This document shows, one piece after another, positions 40,159 through 50,579 of a stretch of 64,000 nucleotides of DNA; position 1 is the first letter of the stretch; every line of letters starts with the position of its first letter. The notes under the pieces are model-generated. The model was not told where the DNA came from. It searched no databases and saw only the letters and a list, made by a program, of their open reading frames with translations. The position numbers and the translations under genes were made by a program. Source of the DNA: Thermus_A sp040290245 (GTDB taxonomy: Bacteria > Deinococcota > Deinococci > Deinococcales > Thermaceae); assembly GCF_040290245.1 (NCBI RefSeq), contig NZ_PSMQ01000001.1:20825-84824 (forward strand). The letters are read 5' to 3'.

Positions 40159-41621
40159 ATGGACTTACCCCGCGCCTTTGGCCTTCTCCTCCACCCCACC
40201 AGCCTTCCTGGCCCTGAACCCGTGGGCACGCTTGGGGAGGCGGCCCACCGCTTCCTCCACCTCTTGCATGAGGCCGGAGGGCGGTACTGGCAGGTCCTCC
40301 CCCTAGGGCCCACCGGGTATGGAGACTCCCCCTACCAGGGGCTTTCCGCCTTTGCGGGCAACCCCTATCTCATCGACCTCGAGGCCCTCGGGGAAAGGAA
40401 TTTCCCTCCCTCAGGGCCCCGGGTGGACTACGGCCTCCTTTTCCGCTGGAAGTGGCCGGCCCTCCGCCGGGCCTTCGCCAGGTGGGGGGTGTCTGAGGAG
40501 GCCTGGGGCTTTTTTGCCCGGGAAGAGGACTGGCTTTGGGACTACGCCCTTTTCATGGCCCTGAAGGACCGGCTCCAAAAACCCTGGTATGAGTGGCCCA
40601 CTTCCCTGAAAAGACGCGAAGAAAAAGCCCTCGAGGAGGCCCGGAAGGCGCTTGAGGAAGAGGTCCTTTTCCACGCTTGGACCCAGTGGGTCTTCTTCGC
40701 CCAGTGGGGGGCTTTGAAACGGGAGGCGGAGCGGCTTGGCCTCTTTCTCATCGGGGACATGCCGCTCTATGTGGCCCTGGACTCCGCCGAGGTCTGGGCT
40801 GCCCAGGACGATTTCCATCTGGATGAGGAGGGCCGGCCCACCGTGGTGGCCGGGGTGCCCCCGGACTACTTCTCCGAGACGGGGCAGCGCTGGGGGAACC
40901 CCATCTACCGGTGGGACCGGATGGAGGCGGAAGGGTTCTCTTGGTGGCTCAGGCGCTTCCGAAAGACCCTGGAACTTTTCCATCTGGTGCGGCTGGACCA
41001 CTTCCGGGGGCTTGCTGCCTACTGGGAGATCCCCGCCTCCTGCCCCACCGCGGTGGAGGGGAGGTGGGTGAAAGCCCCGGGGGAGGCCCTCTTGGCGCGG
41101 GTTCAGGAGGTCTTTGGCCAGGTGCCGGTTCTGGCGGAGGACCTGGGGGTCATCACCGAGGATGTGGTGGCCCTGAGGGAGAGGTTCGCCCTGCCGGGCA
41201 TGAAGGTTTTGCAGTTCGCCTTTGGCGATGGGATGGAGAACCCCTTCCTGCCCCACACCTACCCGGAGCACGGCCGTGTGGTGGTCTACACCGGAACCCA
41301 CGACAACGACACCACCTTGGGCTGGTACCGAACCGCCACGCCCCATGAACGGGCCTTTTTGGAGCGGTATTTGGCGCAGTGGGGGATAACCTTCCGAGAA
41401 GAGAAGGGGGTGCCCTGGGCCCTCATCGCCCTGGCCATGAAAAGCCGGGCCCGGCTGGCCATCTTCCCCGTCCAGGACGTGCTGGCCCTGGGGAGCGAGG
41501 CCCGGATGAACCACCCGGGCCGGGCGGAGGGGAACTGGACCTTCCGGCTTCCCCACCTGGCCCTCGAGGAGCCCCTCAACCGCTTAAAGGCCTTGGCGAA
41601 GGCCGAAGGGAGGGGGAGCGG

Positions 41622-41625
<4 letters not shown>
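40159..41625 (+). CDS. malQ: 4-alpha-glucanotransferase (amylomaltase)
   Basis: A 488-residue GH77 enzyme that transfers alpha-1,4-glucan segments and can make large cyclic glucans. Motifs: SPYQGLSAFAGNPYLIDL (residues about 56-73), IGDMPLYVALDSAEVWA, VRLDHFRGL with the nucleophile Asp, AEDLGVIT with the acid/base Glu, and GTHDNDTT. Length is close to Thermus amylomaltase (500). The 3' end overlaps dnaG by 4 bp, convergent. Confidence 0.95.
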
Positions 41626-43352
<1,727 letters not shown>

Positions 43353-43354
43353 CC

Positions 43355-45958
43355 CTATCCCCCTCTAGGGGACGGCTCAAGCCAAAGCACCCACCTTCCC
43401 AGGATACCGTATCCCCAGGCTGGGGAGGGTTCGCCCCCGGCCTGCCCTAGAAGCCGCCTCCGCCAGGCGGAGGTCAGGGGGATGGTGGGGGTGAAGGCCA
43501 GGAGGTGGGCCACCTCCTGGCCCTCTTCGAAAAGGAGCTGGGCCCTGAGGAGGCGGGCGAGCTCGAGGTGGACGGCAAAGCCGGCCTTCTGCGTCTGCCT
43601 CAGGAGGAACTGGCTTAAGGCCTGGGCCCGTTTGGGCGCCTTGCGCCAGAGGTAGAGGGCGAGGGCGCTTGCGGTCATGTGAAAGACGTATGGGTTGGGT
43701 AGGGCCCGGCCGAGGCGGAGGGCCTTCTTGAAGAAGGGGAGGGGGTCTTCCCCCTCGTGCCAGGCCAGAAAACCCTGGGTCAGCAGGTAGAGCCCCTGGC
43801 CGTCCGGGTGCGCCCGGGCCAGCTCAGCCAGGTCAGGCCGCCTGAGGCCCAAAAGGGCGTAGGCGGGAAGGCTGGCGGCGGCAAGCCAGGGATGGGACGG
43901 GAGCCCCTTGGCATGCCGGAGGGCCTTTTTGAGCTGGCCCGTCTCCAGATAAAACCGGATGCGGGTGGCCTCTAGGCGGGCCTTGGCCTCCAGGTCCTCC
44001 TGGCCCGGCAGGGGCTCTTCCAGGAGGCCTTGGGCCTTTGCAAACGCCCCCAGGTCCATGAAGAGCCCGGCCATTAGCGCCCTTTGGTGGAGGGCGAGGG
44101 GGGAAGGGGCCTGGGGGAAGTCCAAAAGAAGCTCCAAAGCCTCCCGGGGCCGGAAGGCCCGCCAAAGGAGAGCCGCGGCCTCCAGCCGGGCCTGGGCCTC
44201 CTCCAAGGGGTAGCGGCGAAGCCCGGGAAGGGCCTGCCGGTAAAGCCCCACTTCCTTGGCCCTTCGGGCCTCAGCGAAAAGGGCCAGGGCCGGGTCCCGG
44301 CTCCTCGGCCCTTGGGGGTGGGGGACGCCCCGGCCTAAGGAGGCCAAGAGGTCCTGCCGCTCGGCCCAAAGGACCTCCCCCCAGCCGGGGGCCAGGGCCA
44401 AAGCCTCCTCCAGGTGGCCCAAGGCTTCCTCGAGCCTTCCTTCGTCCCAGGCCGCATGGGCCAAAGCCCGGTGGATCTGGGCCGCCTTGAGGGGTTCGCC
44501 CGCCTTGGCCAGGTGGAGGGCGGCCCGCTTAGGATCGGACCGGAAAAACCCCGCCGCCCTGAGGTGCCAGGCCCTTTGCACGTCCTCCGGAACACGTCTT
44601 CTTCCCGCTTCCTTGAGCCCGGGTAAAAGGCGTAAGGAATCCTGGGAGGGGTCTAGAAGGCCTTCCTCCTGGAGGCGGTTGAGGCCCTCCTCGCAGGTCA
44701 TGGCCAAAAGGAGCGCCTGGGGCGCCTCTTCCAAAACGCTTAGGACCAGGGCCGTTTCCCGTGCGGGTTCAGGAAGGCCATCCAGAACGGGTTGGAGGGT
44801 GTAGACCACCTCCTCTTCTGGAATGGACCGAGGGGGAAGGAGGAGGAGGTTCTTTAGCAAGGGCACCCGCTTTTCCACGATCACGTGGACCCCTTCCGGA
44901 AGGGGGAGGTGGAGAAAGCGGAGGAGGGTCTGGTCCGGAGCATGGAGATTGGTCAGGATCAGGACCAAGGGGCGGAGGTGGGCCAGGGCCTTGGCCCAGG
45001 CCCGGATCAGGCCCTCGTCCAGATCCAGCCTGGATAGGGGAGGCCGGGGGAGGAGGCCTAGGCTGAAGAGGAGAAGGGTTTTTTCCTGGGTGGAAAGGGG
45101 GAGGGCTTCTACCCATCGCCTGGGCTCGCCCACCCGCTGGGCCAGGGCCTCGTGGAGGGTGTACCGGAGGGGGGTTTCCCGGTTCATCTGGGGGAGGAGG
45201 AGGGCGGGCCGGTCCAGACGGGAGAGAAGCGCCTCGAGGAGGAGCGTCTTCCCCGTGGCGGGGGGGCCCGCCACCTGGAGGAGGCCCCCGGGGGTGTTCA
45301 AGAAGGCGAGCAGGGCCTCCAGGTGCGCCTCCATCCCCTCAGGGAGGCCTCCTTCTGGGGCGGTCTCCACCCCTTCCACCCGGTACACCTCCAGAACGCC
45401 GAAGCCCGGGGCTTCCACCCTCTGGGCCTCGGCCCGCACCCTTCCCGCCAGGCCTAGGGTCTGCCCATCCGCCAGGACCCTTCCAGGCGGGGCCAGCTTG
45501 GAAAGGCGCTCCGCCAGGTTGACCGCCAGCCCCACCGCGGTGGCCTCCCCCGCCTGGCCGCTCCCTAGGGGGGTCCACAAGACCTCCCCCGTGGCCACTC
45601 CTGCCCGGGCGGGGGCGGGGCTTTTTTGCACCATGGCCAGGGCCGCCTTTAGCGCCCGCTGGGCCTCCTTTCCTTGCGCCCGGGGTGCGCCGAAGAGCAC
45701 CAGAAGGCCGTCCCCCAGAAAGCGGTGGACGAACCCGCCCCAGCGCCGGGCCTCCTGGGCGGCCTCGAGGAGGGCCTGCTGGAAGGTGGCGTAGGCCCGG
45801 TCCACGCTTTGGGCGAGGAGGCGGGTGGAGTCTTTGAGGTCAAAAAAGACCGCGCTCACAAGGCGGCGTTCCCCCTGAAGGGCGGTCAAGAGAAGCCGCC
45901 CACAGGCCATACAGAACAGGGCCTGAGGGGGGTTCTTCTGGCCACAGGGGCAGGTCAT
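43355..45958 (-). CDS. Zinc-ribbon, class III cyclase-homology, AAA and TPR fusion protein
   Basis: An 867-residue protein. Residues 1-25: four-cysteine zinc ribbon (CPCG, CMACG). About 30-185: class III cyclase domain with metal Asp in FFDLKDSTRL and FLGDGLLVLFG and the N-x3-R pair in VNLAERL. But the base-recognition Lys is Arg (HRFLGDG) and the Asp of the usual GDxVN is Leu (GLAVN). About 220-400: AAA domain with GPPATGKT but a Walker B lacking its acidic pair (LVLILTNLHAPD). The rest is TPR-like helices. It is probably a signalling protein with altered or lost activities. Confidence 0.72.
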   Translation of the reverse strand: MTCPCGQKNPPQALFCMACGRLLLTALQGERRLVSAVFFDLKDSTRLLAQSVDRAYATFQQALLEAAQEARRWGGFVHRFLGDGLLVLFGAPRAQGKEAQRALKAALAMVQKSPAPARAGVATGEVLWTPLGSGQAGEATAVGLAVNLAERLSKLAPPGRVLADGQTLGLAGRVRAEAQRVEAPGFGVLEVYRVEGVETAPEGGLPEGMEAHLEALLAFLNTPGGLLQVAGPPATGKTLLLEALLSRLDRPALLLPQMNRETPLRYTLHEALAQRVGEPRRWVEALPLSTQEKTLLLFSLGLLPRPPLSRLDLDEGLIRAWAKALAHLRPLVLILTNLHAPDQTLLRFLHLPLPEGVHVIVEKRVPLLKNLLLLPPRSIPEEEVVYTLQPVLDGLPEPARETALVLSVLEEAPQALLLAMTCEEGLNRLQEEGLLDPSQDSLRLLPGLKEAGRRRVPEDVQRAWHLRAAGFFRSDPKRAALHLAKAGEPLKAAQIHRALAHAAWDEGRLEEALGHLEEALALAPGWGEVLWAERQDLLASLGRGVPHPQGPRSRDPALALFAEARRAKEVGLYRQALPGLRRYPLEEAQARLEAAALLWRAFRPREALELLLDFPQAPSPLALHQRALMAGLFMDLGAFAKAQGLLEEPLPGQEDLEAKARLEATRIRFYLETGQLKKALRHAKGLPSHPWLAAASLPAYALLGLRRPDLAELARAHPDGQGLYLLTQGFLAWHEGEDPLPFFKKALRLGRALPNPYVFHMTASALALYLWRKAPKRAQALSQFLLRQTQKAGFAVHLELARLLRAQLLFEEGQEVAHLLAFTPTIPLTSAWRRRLLGQAGGEPSPAWGYGILGRWVLWLEPSPRGG

Positions 45959-46377
45959 GGCTCTCGGAAGAGCATCAAGGGTGGGAAAAGGAGGAGCTCG
46001 GCCTTCTCAGGAAGAGGGGTTTCCGAGTGGACCAGAAGGGGTAAGCCCACCTCCACCACATAAAACCCTTCCTCCAGGGCCCGGATCCGCCCCGCGGCCC
46101 GGTACCTCGAGCCCTCCCGGTGAAGGAGATCCCTTTGATAGGGGAAAACCTCCTGGACCAGGCCGTGGAAGAGGGCCTGGACCCGGCCCGTGGGGGCCGG
46201 GGGGGGCCCCCGGTCCAGGGCGTAGAGGAAGAGGGCCTCCGATGGGCCCCTTTGCGAAGGGGTGGCCTTGGCGAGAAGAAGCGGGAAGCCCCAGGGGGCA
46301 GGGTACAGGTGGGCTTCCACCGCCAGGGCCCGGAAGCGGTCAAAAAAGGTCTCAGGGCTCTCCTCAATGGCCCGCAT
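45955..46377 (-). CDS. Hypothetical protein
   Basis: A 140-residue soluble protein of unknown family, starting MRAIEESPETFFDRFRALAVEAHL, with a beta-rich second half. TAGACT (46390-46385, minus) ends seven bases before its ATG, so it is likely leaderless and the first gene of a unit with the cyclase-like protein (ATGA overlap) and dnaG. Confidence 0.6.
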   Translation of the reverse strand: MRAIEESPETFFDRFRALAVEAHLYPAPWGFPLLLAKATPSQRGPSEALFLYALDRGPPPAPTGRVQALFHGLVQEVFPYQRDLLHREGSRYRAAGRIRALEEGFYVVEVGLPLLVHSETPLPEKAELLLFPPLMLFREP

Positions 46378-46387
46378 GCCCTTTAGT

Positions 46388-48586
46388 CTACTCGCGTGGG
46401 AAGAGGAGGGCCATCTGGGTGGCGAGGGAGAGGGCAGCCTTTTTGTCCAGGTACTGGTTCCCGTTCCCGCACTTGGGGGAGAGGATGCACCGGGGGCAGC
46501 CTTCCTCGCAGGGGCAGGTTCTTAGGAGGTCGTACGCGGCCTTGAGCCAGCGGGGGAAGTCCCGGGCCGCGGCCCGGGCGTACCCCACCCCTCCGGGGTA
46601 GCCGTCGTAGATGAAGACGGTGGCCCCCTGGCCGGAGAAGAGGGGGTAGGGGTAGAAGGGGTAGCTGATCCCCCCGATGTCCTGCCGCTCCGCCAGGATG
46701 AAGAGGGGGAGGAGGCCGATCAGGGCGTGCTCGAGGGCGTGGATAGCCCCGGGGATGAGGGGGGTGGGAAGGACCTGGGGCGGATGGAACCAGACCGCCT
46801 CCGTGGGGAAGCTCACCTCGGGCATCTCCAGGGGAACCTCCTCCAGGATACTCCCTGTGAAGAATCGCTTCTTCACGTACCCCACCACCTTTTCCCGGAG
46901 CTGGACCCGGCCCACATACACCCCGGGCCGCACCTCCTCTCCCGAGAGGACCTCCAGGTCCCGCTCCACCCGGGGTTCGGTGTAATACTCCTCCAAAGCG
47001 GGCAACAGAACCACCTCCCGCCGGGTGAGGTCCAGGTTCCGTACCCGGTAGCTCTCCCCCTGGTGGAGGTAGACCGCCCCCGGGTGGGCCTCCCAGTAGG
47101 CTTGCCGTTCGTCCAGATACCCCAGGACCCGGCCGGAAGGGTCCTTCAGGGTGAAGCTCTCCCCAAGCCCGCGCAAGGAGAGGGCCTGGTGGGGACGGCG
47201 CCTTGGGGTGTGGTAGCGCCCGTTCTGTTCCTTAAGCTCCATAAGGGCTTCGGGACAAAGGACCTCCTCTTTTTTGAGCGGGAGCTCCCGGGCGGCGGCG
47301 TGGAGGTGGAGGGGGCAGAGGACGGGGTTCCTTGGGTCCGCCACCGCCCGCTCCGGCGGGGTTTTGAGGAGGAGGTCGGGGTGGGCCAGGAAGTACTCGT
47401 CCAACGGGTCCTCCCGGGGAATGAAGACGACCAGAGCCCGTCGGTTTCCCCGGCCCGCCCGGCCCGCCCTCTGCCAGAAGGCGCTTAAGGAACCGGGGTA
47501 GCCCACCATCACCACCGCGTCCAGCTCCCCGATGTCCACCCCGAGCTCCAAGGCGCTCGTGCTGACCAGGACCGGGGTTTCCCCTTGTTTCAGGCTTTCC
47601 TCCAGCCGCCGCCGTTCCTTCGCGGGGTACCCCGCCCGGTAGGGCCTGACCCCGGGATGGCCCGCGTAGCGGGCGATCAGCTCAGCGCTCTTGCGGGCGT
47701 TGACGAAGACCAGCCCCTTGAGCCCCGCTTCCGCCAGGGCCCGGGCCAGGAGGGCCCCTTCCAAAAGGGGGCTCCTCCGCCTCTCCCCCTTCGGGTCCAA
47801 GGCCTTAGGCTTCAAGACCACCACCTCCCGTTCCGCCCGGCGCACCTCCCCTCTTCCCTCGGTAAAGGGCAGGCCGGTGAGATCCTCCGCATGTTCCCGG
47901 GGGTTTTGGATGGTGGCGCTTGCGGCGATGACCTGGGGGGTCCTTCCATAGTGGGCGGCCAGCCTTAGGAGGCGTCTGAGGATGAGGGCGGTATGGGTGC
48001 CAAAGACCCCCCGGTAGACGTGGAGCTCGTCCAAAACCAGGTAGTGAAGCCGGTCCAGGAATAAGGCCCAGTCGGGGTGCCGGGGGAGGAGGCCGAAGTG
48101 GAGCATGTCGGGGTTGGTGAGGAGGATCCGCCCCTCCTCCCGGGCCCTTCGCCGGACCTGGGCGGGGGTATCCCCGTCGTAGGGAAAAACCCCTTGAAGC
48201 CCCAAAGCCTCCGCCATGGCCCGAAGCCGCCTCAGCTGGTCGTGGGCCAGGGCCTTGGTGGGGAAGAGGAGAAGGCTCGTCTGACCCTCCAAAGCGGCCT
48301 TCAAAACAGGCACCTGGAAGACCAGGCTCTTCCCGGCGGCGGTGGAGAAGGAGAGGACCAGGTTTTCCCCTTTTTCCACCCTGTCCAGGGCCTCCGCTTG
48401 GTGGCGGAAGGGCACGAGGCCCAGGGCTTGCAAAACCCCTGCGAAAACCCCCCTGTAGCCGGGCTCGGGCTCAGGGGGGGCCTGGGGCAGGAGCTGGGCA
48501 AAAGCGATCTCCCCCCGGTCCTGCAGGTCTTGGAGCCACTCCGTGTAGCGGGTGTACCCGTAGCGGCTCAAGACCTCGGGGAGCAC
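46388..48586 (-). CDS. DEAD/DEAH-box helicase with DUF1998 domain (MrfA/YprA-like)
   Basis: A 732-residue SF2 helicase: Q-motif region then Walker A FSTAAGKS (about residue 79-86), DELH as the DEAH box, SAT motif, and QRAGRAGR as motif VI. The C-terminal DUF1998 domain ends in a four-cysteine site (CPCEEGC, CILSPKC). Bacillus MrfA of this type repairs mitomycin C lesions with an exonuclease partner. The GTG start follows AGGAGG, which overlaps the stop of the small upstream gene. Confidence 0.88.
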   Translation of the reverse strand: MLPEVLSRYGYTRYTEWLQDLQDRGEIAFAQLLPQAPPEPEPGYRGVFAGVLQALGLVPFRHQAEALDRVEKGENLVLSFSTAAGKSLVFQVPVLKAALEGQTSLLLFPTKALAHDQLRRLRAMAEALGLQGVFPYDGDTPAQVRRRAREEGRILLTNPDMLHFGLLPRHPDWALFLDRLHYLVLDELHVYRGVFGTHTALILRRLLRLAAHYGRTPQVIAASATIQNPREHAEDLTGLPFTEGRGEVRRAEREVVVLKPKALDPKGERRRSPLLEGALLARALAEAGLKGLVFVNARKSAELIARYAGHPGVRPYRAGYPAKERRRLEESLKQGETPVLVSTSALELGVDIGELDAVVMVGYPGSLSAFWQRAGRAGRGNRRALVVFIPREDPLDEYFLAHPDLLLKTPPERAVADPRNPVLCPLHLHAAARELPLKKEEVLCPEALMELKEQNGRYHTPRRRPHQALSLRGLGESFTLKDPSGRVLGYLDERQAYWEAHPGAVYLHQGESYRVRNLDLTRREVVLLPALEEYYTEPRVERDLEVLSGEEVRPGVYVGRVQLREKVVGYVKKRFFTGSILEEVPLEMPEVSFPTEAVWFHPPQVLPTPLIPGAIHALEHALIGLLPLFILAERQDIGGISYPFYPYPLFSGQGATVFIYDGYPGGVGYARAAARDFPRWLKAAYDLLRTCPCEEGCPRCILSPKCGNGNQYLDKKAALSLATQMALLFPRE

Positions 48587-48594
48587 CCTGCCTC

Positions 48595-48804
48595 CTAGAG
48601 CATGCCGGAAAGGAACCCCTCCTCCCGGATGCGCCGGATGAGGTCCATCACCGTAAGGCGGTGGGGGTCGTACTCCACCTCCACCTGGGCCAAGGCCGGG
48701 CTTTCCGCCCGCCGAACGCCCTCGAGGCCCCTTAGAGCCTGAAGGATCCGCTCCATCCCCTCGGGGGTGGGATTGCCCCGGATGCCGATCAAGACCCGGT
48801 TCAT
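48595..48804 (-). CDS. HMA-fold-like small protein without metal cysteines
   Basis: A 69-residue protein with the length and beta-alpha-beta-beta-alpha-beta pattern of copper chaperones, including a typical LDGVRRAESPALAQVEVEYDP-like strand region, but the CxxC metal loop is replaced by GNPT. It therefore cannot bind copper in the usual way. TAGAAT (48817-48812) ends seven bases before the ATG, so it is leaderless. Confidence 0.6.
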   Translation of the reverse strand: MNRVLIGIRGNPTPEGMERILQALRGLEGVRRAESPALAQVEVEYDPHRLTVMDLIRRIREEGFLSGML

Positions 48805-48809
48805 GCCGT

Positions 48810-49232
48810 TTATTCTAAAACCCCTCGGTAAGGCCTGGCCTCGCCTCGGGTTCCCAGGACTCGCACCGCCAAAACCAGGGGCCCCACCTGGAACCCCTCC
48901 TTCAGCAGGGCCTCCTTCAGGAGTTCGCGCCCCGGATCCAAATGGAGGGCCACCTCGTAAACCCCGGCGTCGTAGGCCGACTTAGTCACCGCCCGGATAA
49001 GCCCTGCCAGAACCTCTTGGCTCTTGCCTTCGATCCGGTTGATGAGCACGGTGGCCTGCTCCCCCTGCCAGAGGGCCTGGGCCAGGGCAAAGCCCAGGGG
49101 GGCCTCGCCTTCCGCTAAAAAGGAGTGATGGGTCCGGGCGAAAAACCGCACCTGGGCAAGGCTCAAAGGCCTCTCTCCGGCCAGGGCGTTGAGCAGGGGA
49201 AGGTCTTCCTCGTGGATCGGGCGAAGGCGCAT
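48810..49232 (-). CDS. Putative GNAT-like (DUF1999-type) protein
   Basis: A 140-residue protein with an acetyltransferase-like N-terminus (MRLRPIHEEDLPLLNALAG) and a probable GNAT fold, similar to Thermus DUF1999 proteins as far as I can judge. The usual acetyl-CoA pyrophosphate loop (RxxGxG/A) is not clear, so activity is uncertain. GATAAT (49244-49239) ends six bases before its ATG. Confidence 0.55.
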   Translation of the reverse strand: MRLRPIHEEDLPLLNALAGERPLSLAQVRFFARTHHSFLAEGEAPLGFALAQALWQGEQATVLINRIEGKSQEVLAGLIRAVTKSAYDAGVYEVALHLDPGRELLKEALLKEGFQVGPLVLAVRVLGTRGEARPYRGVLE

Positions 49233-49239
49233 ACGCCCA

Positions 49240-50562
49240 TTATCCTTCCTGGCCCCGGGCCCGGAGAAGGGCCTCGAGGAGAAGGGCCAGAAGGGCGATG
49301 GGGATGAACCACACCCCCCCGCCCCCGGTCCGGGGGAGGAAGCTTGCCGTGGGCGTGGGCAGAAGGGTCTCCTCGGGGAGGAGAAGGCCCGTTTTGACCT
49401 CCCGGTAGGGCCGGAGGAAGGCGTAGACCAAAGCGGGAAAATAGGGCTTGTCCTTGAGGAAGTCCAAGGGGGGGAGGTAAAGGCTTTCCCCGTAGGCGTA
49501 AAGGAGACCCCGCCCCTGCTCGTCCTCCGCCACCCTCTCCCAGCCCCTGGCGGCTGGAAGGACGGGAAGCCGCTCTCCTAAGAGGGGGATGCCCTCCAGG
49601 GCCGGGTGGGGCCTGAGGGTCAGAACCCGACCCTCCCCCAGGCCTTGGGGGGCAAAGAAAAGGGTGGGCCGCCCGGGGGGGCCCTCTGGACGGCCCACCT
49701 CCATCCGGACCTCGTCCCCGGGAAGGGTGTTTAGGAGAAGAAGGAGGCGTCTAAGCGCAGGGTGTTGGGAAGCGCGCACCCCCAGCCGGCGCCAGGAAAA
49801 CCCCGCCCGGTCGTCCAGCCCAAGGGCGTCCTTCCCCAGGAGCCGGGCCTGGAAGATGGGGGAGGGCAAGGACAGGCCCTTGTAGCCCCGGGCAGGGACC
49901 TCCAGGGTGTAGGTCTTTCCCCCGGCCTCGAGCCGGGCGGTGAGGGGTCTTTGGGCGCTGTTCCCCAGGGCGAGAAACCCCGGGGCCAGCCGGACGAGGC
50001 CCAGGTTTTCCCGGGGGCTTCCCACCCCGATGTACCCGTCCAGGCCGGGAGGGGGGGGTGTGTCCGAGACCAAGACCAAGGCCGCGCCGGGTAGCCGTCT
50101 TCTGGCAAGGCTTAGGGCGGCCTGGAGGTTCAGGCCTTCGCTTCCCGCCTCGAGGCCCAAGAGGGCGGGGACGAGCCTGATCCCCACCCCCTGGCCCAGA
50201 ACCCTAGGGGTCTGCCCTGCCCGGATAAGGACCGCCTCTGGGGCTCTTTCCAAAAGCCCTCGAGCCTTCTCCTTCGCCAGGTCAAGCCGGCTCCTCCCCC
50301 CCTCGTCCGCCGCCATGGAGGCGGAGGCGTCCACCACCAACGCGATGGGGGGCGGGGAAAGGGGTGGGTCCTCCAGGGCCAGTACCAAAGCTGCCCCCGC
50401 CAGTAGAAGAAGGAAGAGCCGCAGGTCCAGCCGGGGCCGCCTACGCCCCTTCCCGAGCCCCTTCTTCCAGAGCCAGACCCCCCCCCATGGCCTCTTGGGC
50501 AGGGCCCGGGCCCGGTAGAGGAGGTAGATGTAGAGGAGGACGAGGGGAAGGAGCCAGAGCAT
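49240..50562 (-). CDS. Membrane protein with von Willebrand factor A domain (BatA-like)
   Basis: A 440-residue protein with N-terminal helices (residues 1-17 and about 49-63), a VWA domain with metal-binding DASASM near residue 78, and a C-terminal helix near the last 20 residues. BatA-type proteins usually work with a MoxR ATPase, which is not in the window. The mRNA is probably leaderless, from TAGTCT six bases upstream, divergent from tsaD. Confidence 0.75.
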   Translation of the reverse strand: MLWLLPLVLLYIYLLYRARALPKRPWGGVWLWKKGLGKGRRRPRLDLRLFLLLLAGAALVLALEDPPLSPPPIALVVDASASMAADEGGRSRLDLAKEKARGLLERAPEAVLIRAGQTPRVLGQGVGIRLVPALLGLEAGSEGLNLQAALSLARRRLPGAALVLVSDTPPPPGLDGYIGVGSPRENLGLVRLAPGFLALGNSAQRPLTARLEAGGKTYTLEVPARGYKGLSLPSPIFQARLLGKDALGLDDRAGFSWRRLGVRASQHPALRRLLLLLNTLPGDEVRMEVGRPEGPPGRPTLFFAPQGLGEGRVLTLRPHPALEGIPLLGERLPVLPAARGWERVAEDEQGRGLLYAYGESLYLPPLDFLKDKPYFPALVYAFLRPYREVKTGLLLPEETLLPTPTASFLPRTGGGGVWFIPIALLALLLEALLRARGQEG

Positions 50563-50567
50563 ACCTG

Positions 50568-50574
50568 TAGACTA
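50568..50574. promoter_or_regulatory. Bidirectional -10 element TAGACTA between the VWA gene and tsaD
   Basis: The 17-bp space is five bases, TAGACTA, five bases, the same geometry as between tatD and hbd. TAGACT serves the tsaD GTG at 50580 and TAGTCT the VWA ATG at 50562, six bases from each. Confidence 0.65.
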
Positions 50575-50579
50575 AAGGG

